This document shows positions 8,340 through 16,135 of a stretch of DNA of 64,000 bases, in pieces. The notes beneath the pieces were generated by a model that did not search any database, was not told the DNA's origin, and was given only the letters and a program-made list of their open reading frames with translations. The stretch's first letter is position 1. Every line of letters starts with the position of its first letter. Source of the DNA: Phycisphaerales bacterium (GTDB lineage: Bacteria; Planctomycetota; Phycisphaerae; Phycisphaerales; UBA1924); assembly GCA_947459215.1 (NCBI GenBank), contig CANHCQ010000002.1:62001-126000 (forward strand), in the 5' to 3' direction. The translations under genes and the position numbers were made by a program.

Positions 8340-11138
8340 CTATTTCTTCGTCGCACGGAGTTTCTCGAGCGCGGCGAGGCGTTCCTTGTGGATGGTGCGA
8401 TCAGGCTCAAGCATCGTGAGGGCTTCGAGCTGCCACTTGGCGTCGTCGAAGTTCTGGCGCTGGATGGCGATGGTCGCCGCGAGTTCGCGGATGGGGGCCT
8501 CGTAGGGGCCGACGGTAGCGGCGCGGAGGACCTTGGTCCAGGCTTTGTCCCACTCGCCCTGCTCGGCGTAGAGGCGAGCCAATTGGGCGGCGAGGCTGGA
8601 GGAGTGCTGCTCGCGGGCGTCGAGGTACTCCAGGTGCGTGATCGCCTTGGCCGGGTCGTGCGATGGCGAGGTCGCGTCGAGGTGCAGCGCTGCGAGGAGC
8701 TTGTGCGGCGTGGGATCAACGGGGCGGGCGGCGGCGTAGCGGGTCGCGAGGTCGATCGATTCGGGCGTGAGCTTGCCGTTGGACGCGGCGAGTCGCCGGC
8801 GAAGGGCCATCTCGATCACGTCGGGGTGGGTGGGATGGTCCTTCAGCCAGCCTTCGATGACTTCGAGCGAGGGGCCCTCGTCTTCGGCGCGTTGGTTGGC
8901 GCGGGAAGGCTTGGGCATCGGCTTCTCGGCGGGATCGCCTTCCGCGGGCGCGTCGGGCTGGGCTTGCGGCTGAGCATCGGACTTGGTGTTTGCTTCTTCC
9001 CACTTGGCCAAGAGGTCTCGGTACTCGGGCTGGCCGGGCCTGGGCTTCATCCCCCAGGCGATGAGCTGCTCACCGGCCCAGGCGTGGAACTGTTCGAAGA
9101 ACTGCTCGCGGCTGATGCCGAGCACGGTCTGGAAGGCCTCGGGCTCGCGGTCGCCGGCGGCGTAGCGATCCATGAGCTTGAGCGGGGCCTCGGGGCCGAA
9201 GCGCTCGACCATGAACTCATACATCCACGCGCCCTGGGCATAGGCCTGGCCACGGTCGGTGGGTTTCTTCGGGCGGGTGAACGCGATGTTGATCTCTTCG
9301 AAGTCAAAGAGTGTCTGCGTCTCGAACGCGCGGGTGAGGATCTGCACCGCGCTCCAGTCCTTGGGCGAGTCTTCGAGATAGACCGCTGCGGCCTCGGTGA
9401 ACCAGTGCGGCAGGCGGTTGTTGGTGCGGTCGAGCGAAACGGTATGGGCGTACTCGTGCTGGACGACGCGGGCCCAGTCGTACGCGCCGACCTTGCTCTG
9501 GTCGGAGAGCCGCGGGGCTTCCATCGCGATGAGCGGGCCGGTGGCGGCGGCCATGGTGTGGACCTGAGGCATTCCGGTGATGCGGACGCTGAACCAGTGG
9601 TGATCGGGCATCAGCTCGATTACGGTCTTCGTGCGTGGGATATGGCGGATGCCGCCGGGCTTGTCGCCGGTGACGCGGGCGAAGATGCGTTCGAGCACGG
9701 CGGGCATCTCGCGGGCGAGGACCTGATCGACGCCCGCACGGTAACGGACGATGAAGTGCTCGGTCTCGATGCGGCTGAAGGCACCGACGTCGCGGACGAG
9801 TTTGAGGCTGTTGGAGGCGCGGACGTTGAAGGGATCGAGCAACGCGGCGCGTTCGAGCGCGGCGAGGGCGCGGTCGTCGCGTGCGGCCTGTACTTCGAGC
9901 AGGCCCAGTTCGATCCACGGTTCGGCGTGCTTGGGGGAGCGCTTGGTGGCTTCCTCGAGGTACTTGGCGGCGTCGGCGTACTGCCGCTGCTCGGCGAGGG
10001 CCTTGCCGACGGCCAAATAGCCGATCGGGGTTGCGGAGCTCAGGGTATCGAGGGCCGCGAGCTTGGCGTCGGTGGCGGTGATGTCGAAAGCGATCGCGCT
10101 TGCCGCGGCGTCAAGCGCCCGTGCTTCCAGGAGTTTGGGGTAGCGGGCGAGGGTTGGCGCGAGTGCGTCGCTGACGCCCTTGGGATCGCGCTGGCGGATG
10201 CGGATGCGTGCCGTCAGCATGTCGGCGAGCGGCGCGACGCCCGACGCCGCGTCGGGCGACGGGGGAGCGTCGGAGACCTCGATTGGTTGCGCGAGTTCGC
10301 GCAGACGCTCGGCCACCTTCTCGGCGCGGTCAAAGTCAAAGCCATCGACGGCCATGCGGCCGAGCAGGTACCACGCGTCGGCGGCGGCGCTGTTGAGTTC
10401 GAGCGCCTGCTGGATCGCCTCGCGGGCTTCGGGGGAGTTGTCTTTCTCTTCCAGGATCTCGGCTTCGGCGAGCGAGGCTTCCCAGCTGAGGCGATCGAGT
10501 TGCTCGCGGGCGCGGGCGAGCATGGACATGAGGGACTGGAAGGACTGCGACGCGTTGCCGGGGCCGTCGATTCGGGTGCGTTCGTGCAGGGCGCGGACGC
10601 CCTCGATGAGCTCACGCGAGGAGGACTGGCGGTCCTTGGTGAGGCGGCGGTCGATTTCGGCTCGGACGGCGCGGGCGTCGTCGTGCTTGGCCTGGGCGTC
10701 GAGCGCGAGAGCCTTGAGCCGCAGGGCGCGGAGCGAGTTGCTGCTCGCCTTGTCGAGCGTCGCGATCGCGTCGGCGAACTCGCCTCGGCGCACGGATGCG
10801 TCAGCGCGGTCGATCGGATCGGCGTTGGTGTCGCTGAGGGCTGCATCGTCCCACACGCCGCGGATGAGGGCGGCGCGGGCGCGGCGTGCGGGGTCGGTGA
10901 GGTCCGAGGGCTTCCAGAGCCCGTGGCGCACGCGGGTGTCGGCGCGCTCGGCGTCGGTGAGATAGGGCGTGTCGAGGAATCGCTGCACCGCGGGCGACAC
11001 TGGCACGGCGGGCTTGTCGTCGGCGCGGACGCTTTGAGCAAGACCGGACATCAGCGCGAGCGCGGCGGCCCGGGAGGTCCAACGCCGCACCCAACCGTTC
11101 GAGGCACGCATCGTCTGGGGGGCGAACTGCTCAGGCAT
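8340..11138 (-). CDS. Exported TPR protein with gluzincin (HEYAH) peptidase domain
   Basis: 932 aa from ATG 11138 (a second ATG is at 11111; neither has a clear ribosome site). Residues 10-40 resemble a signal peptide (TSRAAALALMSGLAQSVRA). The N-terminal half is helical TPR-like repeats (for example AWYLLGRMAVDGFDFDRAEK). The central part contains a zinc-peptidase signature, VVQHEYAHTVSLDR (HExxH at about 561-565), followed by HWFTEAAAVYLE, whose Glu would be the third zinc ligand as in the peptidase MA-like clan. A short acidic, proline-rich linker and further TPR repeats end the protein. Probably a periplasmic or surface protease or scaffold; the substrate is unknown. Confidence 0.8.
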   Translation of the reverse strand: MPEQFAPQTMRASNGWVRRWTSRAAALALMSGLAQSVRADDKPAVPVSPAVQRFLDTPYLTDAERADTRVRHGLWKPSDLTDPARRARAALIRGVWDDAALSDTNADPIDRADASVRRGEFADAIATLDKASSNSLRALRLKALALDAQAKHDDARAVRAEIDRRLTKDRQSSSRELIEGVRALHERTRIDGPGNASQSFQSLMSMLARAREQLDRLSWEASLAEAEILEEKDNSPEAREAIQQALELNSAAADAWYLLGRMAVDGFDFDRAEKVAERLRELAQPIEVSDAPPSPDAASGVAPLADMLTARIRIRQRDPKGVSDALAPTLARYPKLLEARALDAAASAIAFDITATDAKLAALDTLSSATPIGYLAVGKALAEQRQYADAAKYLEEATKRSPKHAEPWIELGLLEVQAARDDRALAALERAALLDPFNVRASNSLKLVRDVGAFSRIETEHFIVRYRAGVDQVLAREMPAVLERIFARVTGDKPGGIRHIPRTKTVIELMPDHHWFSVRITGMPQVHTMAAATGPLIAMEAPRLSDQSKVGAYDWARVVQHEYAHTVSLDRTNNRLPHWFTEAAAVYLEDSPKDWSAVQILTRAFETQTLFDFEEINIAFTRPKKPTDRGQAYAQGAWMYEFMVERFGPEAPLKLMDRYAAGDREPEAFQTVLGISREQFFEQFHAWAGEQLIAWGMKPRPGQPEYRDLLAKWEEANTKSDAQPQAQPDAPAEGDPAEKPMPKPSRANQRAEDEGPSLEVIEGWLKDHPTHPDVIEMALRRRLAASNGKLTPESIDLATRYAAARPVDPTPHKLLAALHLDATSPSHDPAKAITHLEYLDAREQHSSSLAAQLARLYAEQGEWDKAWTKVLRAATVGPYEAPIRELAATIAIQRQNFDDAKWQLEALTMLEPDRTIHKERLAALEKLRATKK

Positions 11139-11243
11139 TGGGTGTGTCCGTTCGGGTGAGCCGCGGCGTCCGTGTGGCGGCGTTGGGTAGCGGCGTTGGG
11201 TGGCACCGGGACGATCGGGCGGGCGCCCGAAGGCCGGCACCCA

Positions 11244-12287
11244 TTACTTCGGCTTGTCGCCGGGGTTGGAGCCGGAGTTGGATGCGGGATTCGGTGCCGC
11301 GTTCTGCCGATCGGCTCCCGCGGGCTGGATATTCGGACCAGCGGCGGGTGCAGCCGGGGCGTCGTCGCCCTCGATCGCGCCGCGGAAGGGTTGGATGATG
11401 ACGTCCCAGTCCTTGGGGGTCGAGGTGTCGAAGACGCCGGATTCGAGTTTGGCCTCGTCGTTGACCTTGATGCCGAGCAGCATCACCGTGGATTCATCCT
11501 CGGCGGTGTTGATGGTGTGGGCGAGGCGGGGGAGCAGGCGTTTGCCGGCCTTGGTGTCGGTGGGCAGGTACCAGAGGCGGATCGCCTTAAAAGGGTCGCG
11601 GGTGTTGGCGCGGGGCTCGAGCAGCAATTGCACGCAGCCTTTGGTGAACGCGGTCAGTTTCTTGGCGCGTTCGAGCGGCATCTCGTCGAAGCCGTCTTCG
11701 GCGGGCAGCAGCGTCGCGTCGTAGCGGGCGAGGATGTCGGCTCGCTTCTGACCGATCGGGATGGGCAGCGGACCTTCGCCGATCTTGAGCGGGTCGAACT
11801 TCTCGCCCGGGCGGACGACTTGACGTTTGATCATCCGTTTCTCGCCCGGAAACTTCTCGACGAGCCACTCGCCGTCAAAGGTGTAGAACTGTTCCCGCTT
11901 CTCCTCGCGGCTTCCGACGACCAGGCTATCGAAGCGGATCGCAAAGCTGCGCTGGCGGGTCTTCTCGCCCTTTTTCGTGGAGTCCACGAACCAGAGACTT
12001 CCGGTGCGGACCTGTGTGTCGCCGGCGATTGCAAAGTCGCGGGTGTACTGGATCTGCGCCGTGAGCAGTGACAGGTTTGCATCGGCGGTTTCGAGCGCCG
12101 TGAGCAGCGCGTCGGCATCGGCGAATCCGAGAATCGGCTCGTTGGGGAGCACCTTGACCTTGCCGCCGGGCACGACTTCGGACGTCGTCGGTGCGCCGGG
12201 GGTTTGTGGCGTTGCGGGGGAAGGTGCGGGAGCCGGATCGGCAACGAATGCGAGCTGGCTGAAAAGGGCAAGGGTGAGTGGAAGCAC
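11244..12287 (-). CDS. Exported LolA-fold-like protein, Pro/Ala-rich ends
   Basis: 347 aa from GTG 12287, which is preceded seven bases upstream by GGAG; the longer open frame to 12407 has no such signal. The start gives a signal sequence (LPLTLALFSQLAFVADP). The body holds LLTALETADANLSLLTAQI and DGEWLVEKFPGEKRMIKR, the pattern of LolA/outer-membrane lipoprotein carrier-like domains common in planctomycetes, where an unclosed beta-barrel binds lipid or lipoprotein. The C-terminal 45 residues are low-complexity Pro/Ala/Asn. It is transcribed away from the neighbouring 12483 gene. The fold is inferred from sequence pattern only; ligand unknown. Confidence 0.65.
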   Translation of the reverse strand: MLPLTLALFSQLAFVADPAPAPSPATPQTPGAPTTSEVVPGGKVKVLPNEPILGFADADALLTALETADANLSLLTAQIQYTRDFAIAGDTQVRTGSLWFVDSTKKGEKTRQRSFAIRFDSLVVGSREEKREQFYTFDGEWLVEKFPGEKRMIKRQVVRPGEKFDPLKIGEGPLPIPIGQKRADILARYDATLLPAEDGFDEMPLERAKKLTAFTKGCVQLLLEPRANTRDPFKAIRLWYLPTDTKAGKRLLPRLAHTINTAEDESTVMLLGIKVNDEAKLESGVFDTSTPKDWDVIIQPFRGAIEGDDAPAAPAAGPNIQPAGADRQNAAPNPASNSGSNPGDKPK

Positions 12288-12482
12288 GGGCTGGCTCCGG
12301 GTTCTGGAGAAAGTACGAGTGGCGGGGCGGCGGAGGTTCGGGTCCGAAAGCAACCTTTGCCTCGGGCAAAGATGCGTGTTTGCGAGACAGAATGAGGGTA
12401 GAGGCAAGATCGCCTGCAGGGCGGTTGGCTGGAAACCGCAAAAAGTGTTGTGGCTGACCCGATTCGGTGCGAAGGTATAGAC

Positions 12483-13298
12483 GTGAGTGGACGCCTTCGG
12501 GAGATTCCGGGCTGGGCTGTCGCCGCCGTTGCGGCCGTGGTGTCGCTCGCTTTGGTCGGGGCCGGGCAGCCCGCTGAGCCCGCCCCGTCGTCAAGCGGCC
12601 TCGCCCGGCGTCCGACCCCTGTCTTCCCCGAGAAGGCCGAATGCGCTACGTGGCTGAAGCCGCTGCCCACGCATCGCAAGATGGGGGGCGTGTACCACAC
12701 CGTCCGCGTCGGACGGTTTGACATCAGCGGCGTCTCGACGCGGCCGAGCTTGGACCCGCCGGTGGGTTACGCGGTGGCACGCGTGCCGATGAGCTCGGGT
12801 GCTGATGGCACGATCGGGGCGGTGCTGCTTGCGGGTCAATGGCTGGTGCCTTGGAACAGTGTTCTCGACGACGCGACGCTCAAGACGTGGGACGAGTCGG
12901 GGGTGCTGAAGTTTGATCAGCATCCGGACATCGGCTTCACGGTGCGTTCTGCGATCGACACGCGTGAGCTGTCGAAGAGCCAGACTTCGTCGTCGTACTC
13001 CTGCGCGGTGATCGCGGATGTGACGATCAACGGAGTCACCACCGAGGTGTTTGTGCCGCGGGTGATGCTCACGCTGACGCGCTCCGAGGTGCGGCAGGAA
13101 GGCGAGACGCTGAAGGGCGACCTTTTGTCGATCCGCGCGCGGTGGAAGGTGCGGCTGTCGGACTTCCTCGATATGAAGTCGGGCGCACCGATCGTGGACG
13201 CAAACATCGAGATGACCTGTTCGACGGTGGCCCCGGAGTTTCAGTCCGGCGAGAAGTCGGTGCCGCCGGACGACTCGCCCGCCAGCGACGCGAAGTAA
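12483..13298 (+). CDS. Exported YceI-like protein
   Basis: 271 aa. GTG 12483 is favoured because GAAGG lies seven bases upstream (12471-12475) and it places the hydrophobic segment WAVAAVAAVVSLALVGAG at the N-terminus as a signal peptide. The mature region alternates hydrophobic strands (VYHTVRVGRFDISG, AVIADVTINGVTTEVFVP, GDLLSIRARWKVRLSDF) in a way that matches YceI lipocalin-like barrels, especially the late DLLSIRARWKVRLSDF element that corresponds to the conserved K-x-R-S-D-F-G end of that family. The stop is 58 bases inside the 3' end of the convergent ruvX. The assignment is moderate; ligand unknown, polyisoprenoids being typical for YceI. Confidence 0.6.
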   Translation: MSGRLREIPGWAVAAVAAVVSLALVGAGQPAEPAPSSSGLARRPTPVFPEKAECATWLKPLPTHRKMGGVYHTVRVGRFDISGVSTRPSLDPPVGYAVARVPMSSGADGTIGAVLLAGQWLVPWNSVLDDATLKTWDESGVLKFDQHPDIGFTVRSAIDTRELSKSQTSSSYSCAVIADVTINGVTTEVFVPRVMLTLTRSEVRQEGETLKGDLLSIRARWKVRLSDFLDMKSGAPIVDANIEMTCSTVAPEFQSGEKSVPPDDSPASDAK

Positions 13299-13708
13299 TC
13301 GCGGAGGATCGCGGCGGCGGCCAGCGCGTCGCGCTTTTCTTTCTTTTGCTTGTGGGTCATCCCGCTCTGGGACATGGACCAGTCTGCTTCGACCGAGGTG
13401 AGCCGTTCGTCGTGGAAGCGGACGGTGCGTTTGGCAGTGGCGGCGAGCCGCTCGCCGAAGGCACGGATTTTCTTGGCTTGCGGGCCCTCGCTGCCGTCCA
13501 TGTTGAGGGGGAGGCCGAGGACGAGCTCGGCTTCGGCGCGGCCGAGGTGGGTCTCGATGCGCTTGGCGATGTCGGCGAGAAGCTGCGTGCCGGCGTTGGC
13601 GGCGAGGGGTGTCTCGATGACCTCGATAGGCGAGACGATGCCGGTCACCGGATCGCCGAGGGCGAGGCCGGTGCGTTTGTCGCCGAGGTCGATGGCCAAG
13701 TAACGCAC
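13241..13708 (-). CDS. ruvX: RuvX/YqgF Holliday-junction resolvase-like nuclease
   Basis: 155 aa, normal family length. The RNase H-like fold is marked by AIDLGDKRTGLALGDP (first catalytic Asp, residue 6), LVLGLPLNMDGSEG and FHDERLTSVEA, plus the late DALAAAAILRDYF carrying a conserved Asp. In other bacteria this protein resolves recombination junctions or matures the 5' end of 16S rRNA. The start is a GTG with TACCCT seven bases upstream and no Shine-Dalgarno, so the mRNA is probably leaderless. Its 3' end overlaps the end of the convergent YceI-like gene. Confidence 0.95.
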   Translation of the reverse strand: MRYLAIDLGDKRTGLALGDPVTGIVSPIEVIETPLAANAGTQLLADIAKRIETHLGRAEAELVLGLPLNMDGSEGPQAKKIRAFGERLAATAKRTVRFHDERLTSVEADWSMSQSGMTHKQKKEKRDALAAAAILRDYFASLAGESSGGTDFSPD

Positions 13709-13715
13709 GGGGAGA

Positions 13716-13721
13716 AGGGTA
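13716..13721 (-). promoter_or_regulatory. -10 hexamer TACCCT, leaderless ruvX
   Basis: TACCCT ends 7 nt before GTG 13708; no ribosome-binding site between. Confidence 0.45.
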
Positions 13722-13762
13722 GAGGTGCGTGGTGTGGGTTGGTGGTGGGAGAGGCTGCGTGG

Positions 13763-13812
13763 GCTGCGGGCGGTCCGAGGCTTTCTTGCAGAGCCTCGTG
13801 AGCCTCGGCGTC
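13763..13812. repeat. Dispersed hairpin repeat B, copy 2
   Basis: Matches 3008-3057 with scattered substitutions (GCTGCGGGCGGTCCGAGGCT ... GCCTCGGCGTCG). It lies between ruvX and the 3' end of the mannose-1-phosphate guanylyltransferase gene. Confidence 0.7.
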
Positions 13813-13845
13813 GTGGGGCGATCGAAGCGGATGACGTTCTTCATC

Positions 13846-13866
13846 GCAGGGCCTAGAAGGCCCTGC
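13846..13866. repeat. Hairpin element D, copy 1 (3' of manC)
   Basis: GCAGGGCCT aga AGGCCCTGC, 9-bp perfect stem, 3-nt loop, 8 bases after the stop of the leftward gene at 13874. The same element with one compensated pair change is at 32286-32306. No T-run, so not a classical terminator, but may stabilise the 3' end. Confidence 0.7.
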
Positions 13867-13873
13867 TACTGGG

Positions 13874-15001
13874 TCACTTCAGGCGCTCGTCGACCATGCC
13901 GTGGAGGGCTTTGAGTTCCTCGGCTTTGCTCTTGGGCATGATGAGCGTTGCGTCGGGGGTGTGGACGACGATGAGGTCGTCGATGCCCAGCACGGCGAGC
14001 GTGTGGTTCGCGTTGGCATTGATGAGCAGGTTGCCCTTGGCCTGGGTCTGCAGCGTCGGGCCTTCGCCGGTGATGCGGTTGCCCGCGGGGTCGGCACCGA
14101 GCGTTTCGGCGTAGCTGGGCCAGGAGCCGACGTCGAGCCAGTTGACGTCCATCTGCACGGTGCAGATGGAGAAGTCCTTGTCTTTGCTGGCGGGCTCCAT
14201 GATGGCGTAATCGACGCTGATCTTCGGGAGGGTCGGATAGATGCGGGCGACGACCTCGTTCTGCTTCGCGGTGCCCCAGGCGTGCTGGATCTGCAGCATG
14301 CCGGCGTGGCTTTCGGGCTTGAACTTGCGGAGGGCGTTCATGATGGTGGAGGCCTTCCACACGAACATGCCGCTGTTCCAGTTGAAGGCACCGGACTGGA
14401 CATAGGCCTGCGCTCGCGGCAGGTCGGGCTTCTCGACGAAGCGTGCGACGTGGAAGGCAAGAGCCTTGCCGTCTTTCTCGCAGCCGTCGACGCCGCGGAT
14501 CGGCGTGCCGCGCTCGACGTAGCCATAGCCGGTGGCGGGATAGGTGGGCTTGATCGAGAACGTGACGAGGCGCTTCGCGTCGTCCTCGACAAGGCGGTAG
14601 CCCAGGTCCATGCGCTCGCGGAAGACGTCTTGGGGCTCGATGATGTGGTCGGCGGTGAGGACGGAGAAGACCGCGTCCTTGTCGAGCTTCTCGAAGACCG
14701 CGGCGGCGAAGCCGACGGCGTTGACGGTGTCGCGGCCGACGGGCTCGCCGAGGATGCGCTCGTCGACGAAGTTGGGCAGATCACGCCGGATGATCTTGCG
14801 GTAGTTCTCGCTGGTGCAGATGAAGCGGCGCTCGGGGGGGACGATGCCCTCGAGGCGCTGGGCCGCGATCTCGAGCAGGGAGCGCGAGGGGCCACCCTCC
14901 TTGGGCTGGATGAACTTGAGGAGCTGCTTGGGCTGGTCCTTGCGGCTCATCGGCCACAGGCGCGTCCCGGCTCCGCCGGCCATGATCATCGCGTATCGCA
15001 T
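13874..15001 (-). CDS. manC: Mannose-1-phosphate guanylyltransferase
   Basis: 375 aa. It starts MRYAMIMAGGAGTRLWPMSR, the nucleotidyltransferase signature with the GTP-binding loop, followed by KDQPKQLL; the mid-protein FVEKPDLPRAQAYV and WNSGMFVWKA elements and the C-terminal WLDVGSWPSYAETLGAD and NLLINANANHTLAVLGIDD are standard for the GDP-mannose pyrophosphorylase family. It makes GDP-mannose from mannose-1-phosphate and GTP for glycan synthesis. No fused isomerase domain is present. TATCTT ends seven bases before the ATG with no Shine-Dalgarno, so the gene looks leaderless. Confidence 0.95.
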   Translation of the reverse strand: MRYAMIMAGGAGTRLWPMSRKDQPKQLLKFIQPKEGGPSRSLLEIAAQRLEGIVPPERRFICTSENYRKIIRRDLPNFVDERILGEPVGRDTVNAVGFAAAVFEKLDKDAVFSVLTADHIIEPQDVFRERMDLGYRLVEDDAKRLVTFSIKPTYPATGYGYVERGTPIRGVDGCEKDGKALAFHVARFVEKPDLPRAQAYVQSGAFNWNSGMFVWKASTIMNALRKFKPESHAGMLQIQHAWGTAKQNEVVARIYPTLPKISVDYAIMEPASKDKDFSICTVQMDVNWLDVGSWPSYAETLGADPAGNRITGEGPTLQTQAKGNLLINANANHTLAVLGIDDLIVVHTPDATLIMPKSKAEELKALHGMVDERLK

Positions 15002-15008
15002 CGCGAGG

Positions 15009-15014
15009 AAGATA
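15009..15014 (-). promoter_or_regulatory. -10 hexamer TATCTT, leaderless manC
   Basis: TATCTT ends 7 nt before ATG 15001. Confidence 0.5.
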
Positions 15015-15072
15015 TCGGGTGGGGAGAAGGAAAATCAATGGGAATCTGGGGGTGAGGCAGAAATCCTGCCGG

Positions 15073-15594
15073 TCACTTCTTGACGAAGGTCCCGTGCTCG
15101 CGGTCTTTGGTCACGCCCGGGAACGCCAGGGCGCGGCCGTGGGCCACGCAGTACACGCCCGGCGGCAGCACGCCGGCGGCGAAGATTGCCTCGTTGAGGT
15201 TCTGCAGCGCGTCGGAGCGTTTCATCTCGTAGGGGCGCATGGCACCGGTGAGCACGATCGGGACGCGGGGGTGGGGGATGTCCCTGAAGACGCGTTCGCC
15301 GGTGTTGCTCAGGGTGTCGGTGCCGTGGAGGATGACAATGCCCGTGGATTGGGTGGCGAGTTCGGACGAGCCGCCGGCAGCTCGGACGGCCTGGACGACT
15401 GCGGCGCGATCGGCGTCGGTCATGTCGAGGCTGTCCTTGCTGAGCAGCTCGATGGTGCTGATGGTCGTGTCGGCGAGGCGGAGACGCGACAGCATGCGGC
15501 GGACGATCGATCGCCGGTTGGCGAGCGAGCCGCTGGCCTCGTCGTAGGTCTTCTCGATCGTGCCGCCGGTGGTGATGAGGGTGAGGTGGGGCAT
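15073..15594 (-). CDS. Single-domain asparaginase-like protein
   Basis: 173 aa, half the length of ordinary L-asparaginases (about 330). It has the first nucleophile loop TTGGTIEKTYDE (Thr near residue 9) and the second active-site loop VILHGTDTL (Thr, Asp), then VPIVLTGAMRPYEMKRSDA, all from the N-terminal asparaginase domain. The C-terminal domain, which completes the dimer interface in the classical enzyme, is absent; the protein ends REHGTFVKK. Families of such short asparaginase-domain proteins exist; activity is not proven. The spacer between this gene and rplU holds an octamer array, the rplU terminator and a heptamer array, so the two are unlikely to be co-transcribed. Confidence 0.85.
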   Translation of the reverse strand: MPHLTLITTGGTIEKTYDEASGSLANRRSIVRRMLSRLRLADTTISTIELLSKDSLDMTDADRAAVVQAVRAAGGSSELATQSTGIVILHGTDTLSNTGERVFRDIPHPRVPIVLTGAMRPYEMKRSDALQNLNEAIFAAGVLPPGVYCVAHGRALAFPGVTKDREHGTFVKK

Positions 15595-15605
15595 GGGGGA
15601 AGAGA

Positions 15606-15653
15606 CGGAGAGCCGGAGAAACGGAAAGACGAAGGTGCAGAACGGTAGACCGG
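15606..15653. repeat. Phased octamer array (CGGAGAGC-type)
   Basis: Six successive 8-bp steps: CGGAGAGC, CGGAGAAA, CGGAAAGA, CGAAGGTG, CAGAACGG, TAGACCGG. Degenerate but in register. Lies 12 bases before the asparaginase ATG and just after the rplU terminator. Confidence 0.6.
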
Positions 15654-15657
15654 AATG

Positions 15658-15686
15658 AAAAAAGGCACGGCCGAAGCCGTGCCTTT
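15658..15686 (-). terminator. Rho-independent terminator of rplU with UUCG loop
   Basis: Read on the minus strand: AAAGGCACGGC, loop TTCG, GCCGTGCCTTTTTT. Perfect 8-bp GC stem extended by A-T pairs, a UUCG tetraloop and a T-run. Confidence 0.9.
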
Positions 15687-15695
15687 GAGTCTTTC

Positions 15696-15737
15696 CTAGT
15701 GCCTAGTGCCCAATGCCCAATGCCTCGTGCCTCAGTC
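15696..15737. repeat. Heptamer array (CTAGTGC / CCAATGC) directly after the rplU stop
   Basis: Six units of 7 bp: CTAGTGC twice, CCAATGC twice, CTCGTGC, CTCAGTC. It ends at the base adjoining the rplU stop codon (15738-15740) and fills the space before the terminator stem. Neighbouring units are identical in pairs, as expected from slippage. Confidence 0.85.
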
Positions 15738-16064
15738 TCAGCCGTTGATGGCCGTGACCTTGACCTTGGTGTACTTCTGGCGGTGACCGGTCTTCTTGCG
15801 CCAGGTCTTCTTCTCGCGGAAGTGGTGGATGTCGATCTTCTCGCCCTTGACGAGTGCCTCGAGCACCTCGACCTTGACCGACGCGCCCTGGACGTAGGGC
15901 TGGCCGACCTTGGCGTCGCCGCCTTCCTTGCCGACGACAAGGACCTTGTCGAAGGCGATGCTGGAGCCGACCTTGGCCTCGCCGCCGTCCTGGAGGTCGA
16001 TGAGGAACTCTTCGCCCTGGGTGACGCGGCGCTGGCCGCCAAATTCTTCGATGATCGCGTACAT
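15738..16064 (-). CDS. rplU: 50S ribosomal protein L21
   Basis: 108 aa, the family's usual size. Starts MYAIIEEFGGQRRVTQGEEF and ends with the conserved basic block HHFREKKTWRKKTGHRQKY and VKVTAING. It binds 23S rRNA domain IV/V with L20. ATG 16064 has GGAG eight bases upstream. In most bacteria rpmA (L27) follows rplU; here the downstream sequence is a heptamer array, a terminator and an unrelated asparaginase-like gene, so the usual rplU-rpmA pair is broken. Confidence 0.97.
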   Translation of the reverse strand: MYAIIEEFGGQRRVTQGEEFLIDLQDGGEAKVGSSIAFDKVLVVGKEGGDAKVGQPYVQGASVKVEVLEALVKGEKIDIHHFREKKTWRKKTGHRQKYTKVKVTAING

Positions 16065-16135
16065 GAAACCGGCTCCTGGCAAGGCCCGCGGCGGATGCCG
16101 AGGGGTCGAGATGATAGGCCGGAACGGCGGGGAAG

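Noticed and set aside
8271..11159. Long plus-strand frame opposite the HEYAH peptidase gene
   Set aside because: Same antisense artefact; the minus strand has TPR repeats and a zinc-peptidase motif.
11177..11201. Twofold GCGGCGTTGGGT repeat
   Set aside because: Only two copies with a 13-bp step; not part of the 7/8-bp arrays and likely chance or simple duplication.
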